Positions 5,406 to 10,641 of a stretch of DNA of 10,641 bases are shown here, one piece after another. The stretch comes from an archaeon (GTDB taxonomy: Archaea; B1Sed10-29; WALL01): contig JAUVIW010000026.1 of NCBI GenBank assembly GCA_030592525.1, positions 1-10,641 on the forward strand, written 5' to 3'. How positions within the stretch are numbered: position 1 is the stretch's first letter; every line of letters begins with the position of its first letter. The notes under the pieces are model-generated. The model made no database searches, was not told the DNA's origin, and saw only the letters and a list, made by a program, of their open reading frames with translations. Made by a program: the position numbers and the translations under genes.

Positions 5406-6626
5406 ATGGTCGTTGATGCTATGGTCCTCGCAGGCGCCGGAATCATCGGTATCGTGGGAGGCTTAGGCATATCGCTGGTTATGAAGGGCCGAAAGAGAGT
5501 TATTCCGCAGGCAGGGGCCGAAGGCCACTGGGCAAAGCTCCGCAGGCTCACACACGAGCGGGCAGAAGCCTCATCAAGGCAGCAAGCGCTCCAGAAGGCG
5601 TTTGCCGCGAAAGCAATGGATGAGGGCGCCTATATCACGAAAGAAGCGCATTACGCCAAGCTAATTGACAATATAGACGATGAGATAGAGGATATCATAG
5701 GAATGCTGTCAGGAGAGTTCGTGGCAGGCGAGAAAGCCGTTGGCGAGGCTAAAGTGCGGCAATTGGGCGATGTGGGCACAATGGCGGCAGAGAGCGCGCA
5801 ATTGAAGCTGATGAAGCGGGAGCTGGAGCGCGAAAGGGACCAGCTGCATGTGCAGCTCTCAGAGGAAGAGGACGGCAGGATGGCCAATCTGGCGGAAAAG
5901 AACCTCCTCAAGGACAAGTACGAAGAGGCGGAATGGCGCGTGAAAGCGCTTGAGGACCGCCTGCGACAGGTGGACAGCGAAAAGAAGGGCATCGAGAAAA
6001 GAGCCAGGGCCTATGAGGAAAAAGGGAATGTCCGAAACATCGTGGACGAGAACCGGCGCCTGAGGCAAGGGCTCGCAAGGGCAAAGGACAAGCTATCGCT
6101 AACAAAGAACGAGCTCGCCATCATGAGCGCGCTCGTGGACAGGCATGCGGCCGAAATCGAGGGGAAAGAGCTCAGGACGCTGACGCAGATGAAGGCACTC
6201 ATAACGCCCGGGGACAGGGATATCATGCGCAGGGCCAAGGAGCTTGGCTCAGGGCCAGAAATATTCAAGTTTGTGAGGGACAATATCCGGGAAGTGCACC
6301 CTAAGATCAATGCCACTTACTGGATCCCGCCAGCAGAAGTGCTGAGAATAGGGGGAGCAGACCACGAGGACAGGATGATCCTCCTGTGCTCGCTGCTGAG
6401 GGCCCTGGGGCTCGAGGCCACTGTTATCACCGTGGAAATGCAGAACAAGCTGACGCGCAGTGTGGTGGGGCTTGAGGACAGGGTGCTGGACCCGAGGCGG
6501 CACTCGAACTGGAATGACTACGAGGACCTGTCGGTTGAAGCGGCCATGAAAAGGTACGCGTTTGACGGGTTTGGAGTAAGGAAAACGGTTGTTGAGTTCA
6601 ATGACAAGGCCTATAGAAAGCTTTAA
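5406..6626 (+). CDS. membrane-anchored coiled-coil protein with degenerate transglutaminase-like domain
   Basis: A 406-aa protein in three parts. Residues 6-26 form a Gly-rich hydrophobic anchor followed by KGRKR, so the rest is likely cytoplasmic. Residues about 45-255 are highly charged and helical, with a long coiled coil (roughly 130-240). Residues about 275-406 resemble a transglutaminase-like fold: YWIPPAEVLRIGGADHEDR, then MILLCSLLRALGLEATVI, and an LDPRRHSNWNDY segment. In active members the first segment ends in a GDCEDHA-like motif; here the Cys position is His320, with Cys328 eight residues on. The domain may therefore be binding-only. ATG 5406 is chosen because it puts the anchor at the N-terminus; ATG 5421 is possible. 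The fold assignment is by motif and moderate. Confidence 0.8.
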   Translation: MVVDAMVLAGAGIIGIVGGLGISLVMKGRKRVIPQAGAEGHWAKLRRLTHERAEASSRQQALQKAFAAKAMDEGAYITKEAHYAKLIDNIDDEIEDIIGMLSGEFVAGEKAVGEAKVRQLGDVGTMAAESAQLKLMKRELERERDQLHVQLSEEEDGRMANLAEKNLLKDKYEEAEWRVKALEDRLRQVDSEKKGIEKRARAYEEKGNVRNIVDENRRLRQGLARAKDKLSLTKNELAIMSALVDRHAAEIEGKELRTLTQMKALITPGDRDIMRRAKELGSGPEIFKFVRDNIREVHPKINATYWIPPAEVLRIGGADHEDRMILLCSLLRALGLEATVITVEMQNKLTRSVVGLEDRVLDPRRHSNWNDYEDLSVEAAMKRYAFDGFGVRKTVVEFNDKAYRKL

Positions 6627-6629
6627 ATA
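6622..6629 (+). promoter_or_regulatory. TATA box of the regulator-ferredoxin-reductase operon
   Basis: TTTAAATA overlaps the TAA stop (6624-6626) of the preceding gene and is centred about 30 nt before ATG 6656. With no ribosome binding site before that ATG, the message is probably leaderless or nearly so. Confidence 0.75.
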
Positions 6630-6655
6630 TTAACTAATTTCTAAAAACTCATTGT

Positions 6656-7057
6656 ATGCGGAGAGAGATACTGATACAAAACTTCGAGATGATGTTCAAG
6701 GCCAGGGGAATGAGCCCCGCGCACGGACGCGTTTTTGGGGTCTTGTACCTGAACGGAAAGCTCACGCAGAAAGGGCTTGCAGAGGACACGGGATACAGCG
6801 TGCCCGCGGTCAGCGTTGCACTGGACGAGCTCACAAGAGTTGGGCTGGTCAGCAAGCACAAGGTGCCCGCGCAAAGGAGCCACGAGTACTCAGTTGACCA
6901 CGACCTGCCAATGGTCTTCAGGAAGTTCCTGAGGAAAGTGCTAGAGGAGCACGTGACACCATTCCGCATGCTGCTCCGCGCCAGCGGAGAGAAAGACATT
7001 TACGAGGACGTAAAGAATTTCGAGAGATATTTAGAGAGGATAGTGGAGGTTGAGTGA
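6656..7057 (+). CDS. winged-helix transcriptional regulator (MarR/GbsR-like)
   Basis: A 133-aa DNA-binding protein. Residues about 20-80 form a winged HTH: helices around SPAHGRVFGVLYLNG, then LTQKGLAEDTGYSVPAVSVALDEL as the turn and recognition helix, and a wing around LVSKHKVPAQRSHEYSV. The C-terminal 45 residues (FRKFLRKVLEEH, then DVKNFERYLERIVEVE) look like a dimerisation helix pair, as in GbsR-type MarR relatives. It is the first gene of an operon whose next start is two bases past its stop, so it most likely regulates ferredoxin and geranylgeranyl reductase, perhaps autogenously. The ligand is unknown. Confidence 0.85.
   Translation: MRREILIQNFEMMFKARGMSPAHGRVFGVLYLNGKLTQKGLAEDTGYSVPAVSVALDELTRVGLVSKHKVPAQRSHEYSVDHDLPMVFRKFLRKVLEEHVTPFRMLLRASGEKDIYEDVKNFERYLERIVEVE
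7045..7050 (+). promoter_or_regulatory. ribosome binding site deciding the ferredoxin start
   Basis: GGAGGT lies 8 nt before ATG 7059. An in-frame TTG at 7050 falls on the last base of this site and so cannot be the start it serves. Confidence 0.75.
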
Positions 7058-7058
7058 A

Positions 7059-7253
7059 ATGGCTGCTAAAATTGACAAGGAACTATGCTGTTACTGCGGA
7101 GGGTGCGCGAGTGTGTGTCCATTCAGTGCTTTGGAGCTGAAGGGGACATATGTGAAATGCGACCCGGAAAAGTGCGTTGACTGCGGGATATGCGTCAAAA
7201 TATGCCCTGTTGGTGCTATTGAAGTTAAGGGGCAAAGGGGTGAGAACAAATGA
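7059..7253 (+). CDS. 2[4Fe-4S] ferredoxin
   Basis: A 64-aa electron carrier. Two complete C-x2-C-x2-C-x3-C-P clusters are present: CCYCGGCASVCP near the N-terminus and CVDCGICVKICP in the second half, enough for two [4Fe-4S] centres. No extra domain is present. It starts directly after the regulator and its stop overlaps the start of geranylgeranyl reductase (ATGA, 7250-7253). In Methanosarcina acetivorans a ferredoxin is the known electron donor to geranylgeranyl reductase, so the context suggests this protein reduces the neighbouring flavoenzyme. That partnership is inferred from gene order. Confidence 0.93.
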   Translation: MAAKIDKELCCYCGGCASVCPFSALELKGTYVKCDPEKCVDCGICVKICPVGAIEVKGQRGENK

Positions 7254-8455
7254 ACTACCAAAAAGAGTGGGACGTGATAATTGTTGGCGCCGGGCCCGGA
7301 GGGTCAAAGTGCGCGAGGGCGTGTGCGGAAAAAGGAATGAGCACACTCGTGATTGACAGGAAGCAGCAGGTAGGCCCGCCGAAGAGATGCGGCGAAGGGC
7401 TCTCGAAAAGATGGGTTGAGCTCAGCGGAATCGAGCCGACGCCCAGGTGGGCAGTGCAGTACATTGACGGCGCCATACTCATCTCGCCGACAGGGAAAAA
7501 GGTCGTGGTAGCGAACTCAAAGACGACCGGGTATGTCATCGAGCGGTCACAGTTCGAGAAGCTGCTCGCAGAAAAGGCGATTGAGGCCGGAGCCAAGTAC
7601 ATGCTCAAGACGCAGGCCACGGGCCTGCTCAAGGACGGGGACACCGTAACCGGAGTCAAAGTGCTGTGCGATGGCAAAGAAAAGGAGTACAAGGCCAAGA
7701 TAGTCATTGCAGCTGACGGGGTTGACTCGCTTGTGGCGAGGTATGCAGGGCTGCAGACCACGCTGCCGCTCACGGAATGTGACTCTGGATACCAGTATGA
7801 AATGGCCGGAGTGCCATTGCTAGACCAGCAGAAGATGGAGCTGTACTTCGGGAAGGATGTCGCACCGCGTGGCTATGTGTGGGTATTCCCCAAGGGAGAC
7901 GGTGTTGCCAATGTTGGAATAGGCGTTATGGGGTCTGATATCACGACTGCGAAGTATTACTTGGACAAGTGGATTGACGCGCATGCAGACCGGTTCAAGA
8001 ACGCCAGCATGACCGAAATCAATGCAGGTGTTATCCCCGTGACAGCGCCTGTGAAAAAGTTCTACGCCAACGGCATAATGGTTATTGGCGATGCCGCAAG
8101 GATGGTGAACCCGATTCACGGCGGCGGAATGGGCGCAACCATGGAAGCCGGGCTGATGGCCGCCGATACTGCCAAAGAGGCGGTTGACGCAGGCGATGTC
8201 AGCGAGGCAATGCTCAAGAAGTACCAGGACAAGTGGCAGGAAGTGCGCGGCAAGGAATTCGCGAAAATACTGCAGGTCAGAAAGTTCTTCGAGAAGCTAA
8301 CAGACAAGCAGATGGAAATCATTGCCGAAGCCGTTGACCCACAGATCATGATTGACCTGGGGCACGGGCAGGGCCTGGGGACGGTCATCAAAACACTTGT
8401 TGCAAAGAGCCCGGATGCAGCCAAGTTCGCGATGAGCTTCCTCACGGGCGAATAG
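7250..8455 (+). CDS. geranylgeranyl reductase family FAD protein
   Basis: A 401-aa flavoprotein that probably hydrogenates double bonds of geranylgeranyl chains in archaeal membrane lipids (digeranylgeranylglycerophospholipid reductase). The N-terminal FAD fold has GAGPGG at 13-18 and D36 at the end of the second strand (TLVIDRK). RCGEGL at 46-51 is the family's characteristic motif near the flavin. The second FAD motif GDAARMVNPIHGGGMG begins near residue 280, followed by ATMEAG. Length fits the family. The ribosome binding site GGGGTGA (7237-7243) lies inside the ferredoxin gene, and the start overlaps its stop by 4 bp, implying coupled translation. Which lipid or isoprenoid is reduced cannot be read from sequence; other members act on geranylgeranyl-diphosphate or quinone side chains. 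Confidence 0.92.
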   Translation: MNYQKEWDVIIVGAGPGGSKCARACAEKGMSTLVIDRKQQVGPPKRCGEGLSKRWVELSGIEPTPRWAVQYIDGAILISPTGKKVVVANSKTTGYVIERSQFEKLLAEKAIEAGAKYMLKTQATGLLKDGDTVTGVKVLCDGKEKEYKAKIVIAADGVDSLVARYAGLQTTLPLTECDSGYQYEMAGVPLLDQQKMELYFGKDVAPRGYVWVFPKGDGVANVGIGVMGSDITTAKYYLDKWIDAHADRFKNASMTEINAGVIPVTAPVKKFYANGIMVIGDAARMVNPIHGGGMGATMEAGLMAADTAKEAVDAGDVSEAMLKKYQDKWQEVRGKEFAKILQVRKFFEKLTDKQMEIIAEAVDPQIMIDLGHGQGLGTVIKTLVAKSPDAAKFAMSFLTGE

Positions 8456-8456
8456 G

Positions 8457-8464
8457 CTTTTATT
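8457..8464 (+). promoter_or_regulatory. TATA-like box for the rhomboid gene
   Basis: CTTTTATT starts just after the reductase stop and is centred about 28 nt before ATG 8489. An AAGGA (8478-8482) also precedes the ATG, so either a leaderless start or readthrough translation from the upstream operon is possible. Confidence 0.5.
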
Positions 8465-8488
8465 CAGCCAGATGGTAAGGATAGCTCA

Positions 8489-9370
8489 ATGGCAAAAGGC
8501 AGAAAGCGCAAGCCAGCTAAGCACAAGGCAAAGAAGGAGCCGCTGCCATACGCCACGATGCTGCTTCTGGCGATGTGCGTTATCGCTTATCTGGCGGTGT
8601 CGGGAGGCGAGCCATATGTTTATCCCCTGGAGAATTTGGACGCCTACGGCGTCAGCCAAAGCAGCCCGCTCGGTGCGGTTACATACTCGTTCCTGCACGT
8701 GGGCTTGAAGCACCTGGCCGGGAACCTCATAGTTATCCTGCTGATGGGGCTTGTGGTTGAGAGGGTGCTCGGGTGGAAGGACACGCTCGGCATATACCTC
8801 ACGAGCGGCATTGGAGCAGGACTGGTATACATATTCTTTTATCCGAATGCCCTGGTCATCGGGTCATCAGCAGCAATAAGCGGGCTGATACTCGCCGGGT
8901 ACGCGGTTGACGTCAAGAAAGCGTTCGTGGTGCTCGCGGCAGTGCTGCTGCTCGTGCCGGCAGTTGTCTATCCAGGGGTCAATGCAGGGCTCGACTGGAT
9001 CACAGCCCAGCGCACGGCGCAAGAGCTTGAAGTGAGTGCCGAGAGGCAAGTGATTGAACAGCAGCTGTTCGAGGTCAGGGAGCAGATAGAGGCAGGGAAC
9101 TACACAGAGGAAACGCTTGAGCTCGAGCAGGAGCTCTCGCTGCTCGCAGAAGAAAAAGGGGTGGAATGCAAGCAGGCCAGTGTCAAGAAGGTCACTGTTG
9201 TCGTGGGAAGGCAGCGCGAAGAGACCACGCCAGTCAGCTTCGAGATACACGTGTTCGGAATGGTGATAGCAGCGCTGTACCTTGCACTGTTCCGCAGGGA
9301 CGCATACATCAAGTTCATCAAGGATTTCGAGGGCATACGGAGGTGGGCATTTGGCGTTGTCAAACCTTGA
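8489..9370 (+). CDS. rhomboid family intramembrane serine protease with large insertion
   Basis: A 293-aa membrane protease that cleaves within or near membrane helices. A basic N-terminus (KGRKRKPAKHKAKK) precedes TM1 (22-38). The H-x3-N motif is HLAGN at 75-79 in TM2. The serine motif GSSAAISG (125-132) has S127 as nucleophile, with Ala replacing the usual Gly after it. The dyad His is H254 in EIHVFG. Between TM5 (about 146-162) and TM6 (about 252-268) lie roughly 90 mostly hydrophilic residues, with a Glu/Gln-rich helix or coiled coil at about 175-225, far more than the usual short loop. Catalytic residues seem complete. The gene overlaps the downstream NFACT gene by 20 bp. Confidence 0.85.
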   Translation: MAKGRKRKPAKHKAKKEPLPYATMLLLAMCVIAYLAVSGGEPYVYPLENLDAYGVSQSSPLGAVTYSFLHVGLKHLAGNLIVILLMGLVVERVLGWKDTLGIYLTSGIGAGLVYIFFYPNALVIGSSAAISGLILAGYAVDVKKAFVVLAAVLLLVPAVVYPGVNAGLDWITAQRTAQELEVSAERQVIEQQLFEVREQIEAGNYTEETLELEQELSLLAEEKGVECKQASVKKVTVVVGRQREETTPVSFEIHVFGMVIAALYLALFRRDAYIKFIKDFEGIRRWAFGVVKP

Positions 9371-10391
9371 AGTAAGGCACATTGCCAAAGAGCTCAAGGC
9401 CCTTGAAGGGGCACGGTTCCAGCGCATGCAGCGCACCGCCAAGGGGTACCGGCTCAAGCTGCACGGGGCAGAAGTCATGCTCGCGCCACCGGACGCGGTT
9501 TATATCACCAGGTACCAGGCCAAAGGAGAAACCGACGGGCTCAGCGCCTTCGTGAAAAAGCGATTTGGGGGCTCAAGGCTCGAGAGCGTTGAGCAGTACG
9601 GGATGGACCGTGTTATTACTTTGGCGTTTGATAACGGGTGGCACATAGCCATCGAGCTGTTCTCAGCCGGGAACATCATAGTCATTGATGACGACGGGCT
9701 CACAAGGAGTGCTTTGCACTACCAGCGATGGGTAGACAGGGAAATCAAGCCAAAGAGGGCTTACAAGTACCCCGGTTCCAGGGGGCTGGACCCCACTGAA
9801 ATGACTGAAGAGGCTTTTGCCAAAATATTCGACAGGGATGCAATCAGGAGCATGGTCCGAGGCATCAAAATGAGCGGAAAATACCTCGAAATGGCGTGCG
9901 CACAAGCCAAAGTGCCAAAGGAAAAGGAGCCCTCAGCAAGCGAAATCAAGAAGCTGTTCAAGGCCGTGAAGCAAGTAGTGTCCAAGGAAGCAGAGCCATG
10001 CCTTGAGGGCGAGCCAGCACTGTTCCCGATCAAGGGCGGTGGGAAGGCAAAGGCATCGCTGTCAGAGGCAGTGGACGAGTACTACGCAACACCAGAGCCG
10101 GAACGGAAGAAGGAATCCAAATACGACCACAGGCTCGGGGAGCAGGAAAAAGCCGTTGGCATGCTGGAAGCGGATGCTGAAAAGTACCAGGAAGCAGGGG
10201 ACTGGATACAAGGGCGCGCACAAGCTGTTGAAACACTCCTCCAAAAGGTGAAAGAGCTGCGGAAAAAAGGCCTTAAAGACAAGGAGATAAGCAAAGAGCT
10301 CGGAAGCAAGGTGCGCGTGAGCGGGAAAACGGCGTATTTGGCCCTAAAAACGGAAAAGAAGGATAATAAAGCGTCAGCTGACACAAATTGA
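9351..10391 (+). CDS. NFACT-N protein (RqcH/Rqc2-like), lacking the NFACT-R half
   Basis: The family binds stalled large ribosomal subunits with peptidyl-tRNA in ribosome quality control. NFACT-N features are visible: SNLEVRHIAKEL at the start, FVKKRFGGSRLESVEQYGMDRVI, and IELFSAGNIIVID, then a YKYPGSRGLDP segment. A helical HhH-like part (about 150-220) and a coiled-coil middle region (about 240-320) follow. The protein ends at 346 aa, whereas full-length archaeal members are usually around 600-plus, so the NFACT-R (DUF814) domain is absent; the tail KKDNKASADTN is low complexity. The start TTG 9351 is preceded by GGAGGTG (9339-9345), lies inside the rhomboid gene, and fits the family N-terminus; TTG 9357 is an alternative. 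Confidence 0.82.
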   Translation: MALSNLEVRHIAKELKALEGARFQRMQRTAKGYRLKLHGAEVMLAPPDAVYITRYQAKGETDGLSAFVKKRFGGSRLESVEQYGMDRVITLAFDNGWHIAIELFSAGNIIVIDDDGLTRSALHYQRWVDREIKPKRAYKYPGSRGLDPTEMTEEAFAKIFDRDAIRSMVRGIKMSGKYLEMACAQAKVPKEKEPSASEIKKLFKAVKQVVSKEAEPCLEGEPALFPIKGGGKAKASLSEAVDEYYATPEPERKKESKYDHRLGEQEKAVGMLEADAEKYQEAGDWIQGRAQAVETLLQKVKELRKKGLKDKEISKELGSKVRVSGKTAYLALKTEKKDNKASADTN

Positions 10392-10398
10392 CGTAATT

Positions 10399-10407
10399 AT
10401 TATATAG
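10399..10407 (+). promoter_or_regulatory. TATA box for the structured leader
   Basis: TTATATAG starts 8 bases after the NFACT stop and predicts transcription start near 10428-10432, exactly where the outer stem of the leader begins. A small inverted repeat GGGTAACCC (10415-10423) lies between box and start and could be an operator. Confidence 0.55.
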
Positions 10408-10428
10408 CGGAAGGGGGTAACCCTTACC

Positions 10429-10510
10429 TGAAGTGAAGGGTCTCACGCGAATCCTACCAAGAGCAGCACGAGAAAATGGTTCCCAAATGCCATTTCTTCC
10501 CTTCACTTCA
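10429..10510 (+). ncRNA. structured leader or small RNA with 12-bp outer stem
   Basis: TGAAGTGAAGGG (10429-10440) and CCCTTCACTTCA (10499-10510) are a perfect 12-bp inverted repeat enclosing 58 nt. Inside, TCTC (10441-10444) can pair with GAGA (10470-10473), and AAATGG (10474-10479) with CCATTT (10490-10495), giving a three-way-junction shape. AAAATGGTT (10473-10481) can instead pair with AACCATTTT (10510-10518), which would break the inner 3' stem and the outer closing pair. With the promoter placed at the stem's edge, the stretch is probably transcribed, either as the 5' leader of the next gene or as a free RNA. It matches no RNA family I recognise. Confidence 0.5.
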
Positions 10511-10523
10511 ACCATTTTACGAG

Positions 10524-10641
10524 GTGTGTAATATTCAGGCTATAGAGACAGCTGTCCTCAAGTACAGGCACGGAGACATCAGCCTATTCGAGGCAAGCAA
10601 AAGCGTCAGAATGCACCCACAGGAATTCCTCAACCACGTGG
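10524..10641 (+). CDS. UPF0175-like small protein, 5' part
   Basis: The frame is open to the window end. Residues AIETAVLKYRHGDISLF followed by EASKSVRMHPQEFLNHV match the pattern of UPF0175 proteins (a helix with YR-G-ISL, then A-E-A--M----F), a family of VapB-like putative antitoxins with HTH character. The start is uncertain: GTG 10524 is used here; an in-frame ATG at 10476 lies within the leader structure and would add 16 residues; GAGGTG (10521-10526) looks like a ribosome binding site, which would argue for a rare ATT start at 10533. If it is an antitoxin, its toxin would lie beyond the window. The family call rests on a short segment. Confidence 0.6.
   Translation, partial: MCNIQAIETAVLKYRHGDISLFEASKSVRMHPQEFLNHV

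Noticed and set aside
7050..7058. TTG 7050 as ferredoxin start
   Set aside because: It overlaps the GGAGGT ribosome site that serves ATG 7059; the extra residues add nothing family-like.
9282..9350. Longer NFACT protein starting near 9282
   Set aside because: The added residues lie wholly within the rhomboid gene, are Ser/Gly-rich and unlike the family, and the ribosome site points to TTG 9351.
10391..10434. Continuation of NFACT past its TGA stop
   Set aside because: The in-frame extension is only about 14 codons and bears no resemblance to NFACT-R.
10429..10514. Possible tRNA, because CCA follows a 7-bp acceptor-like pairing
   Set aside because: The pairing runs for 12 uninterrupted base pairs, position 8 would be A, and there is no T arm with a TTCRA-type loop.
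10547..10556. GACAGCTGTC palindrome as an operator
   Set aside because: It lies inside the coding part of the UPF0175-like gene and a 10-bp palindrome is not unexpected by chance.

Overview
The window looks archaeal. It has a DTD2-type D-aminoacyl-tRNA deacylase, a geranylgeranyl-reductase-family flavoprotein with its own ferredoxin (isoprenoid lipid saturation), an archaeal RecJ-like DHH nuclease, an RqcH/NFACT-type protein, TATA boxes of the TTTAAATA type about 28 nt upstream of starts, several apparently leaderless genes, and an intron-containing class II tRNA with encoded CCA. Most genes are fairly GC-rich. I cannot fix the phylum; a DPANN-type or euryarchaeal lineage are both possible.

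Left part (1-2000), a tRNA-centred mobile-element zone. The 3' end of dtdA is followed by an AT-richer LAGLIDADG homing-endonuclease gene whose N-terminal part is cut by an in-frame TGA. This gene runs straight into the 5' end of a tRNA-Leu(CAG) gene and takes its stop codon from the tRNA D-arm. The tRNA carries a short insertion (32-36 nt) in the D-arm, best read as a non-canonical archaeal tRNA intron. Just downstream, the last 12 nt of the tRNA plus a following perfect hairpin are duplicated 132 bp away, the layout left by tRNA-directed integration. A third related hairpin and a very GC-rich stem-loop fill the rest of the spacer.

Middle part (2000-6630). Two tandem paralogous two-TM small membrane proteins (about 59 % identical) converge on and overlap a minus-strand DHH/RecJ-like nuclease. 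Next, also on the minus strand, is an unrecognised 431-aa single-TM protein whose promoter has a 22-bp inverted repeat at the predicted transcription start. Divergent from it is a membrane-anchored coiled-coil protein with a transglutaminase-like C-terminus that has His where the nucleophilic Cys should be.

Right part (6620-10641). A leaderless winged-helix regulator, a 2[4Fe-4S] ferredoxin and a geranylgeranyl reductase overlap or nearly touch and form an operon, probably a regulator plus dedicated electron donor plus lipid-saturating enzyme. Then comes a rhomboid protease with an unusual hydrophilic, helix-rich insertion of roughly 90 residues before the catalytic-His helix. It overlaps by 20 bp an NFACT-N protein lacking the NFACT-R half. 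The window ends with a promoter, a strongly folding leader (12-bp perfect outer stem, two inner stems, and a competing 9-bp helix), and the start of a UPF0175-like small protein, possibly an antitoxin.
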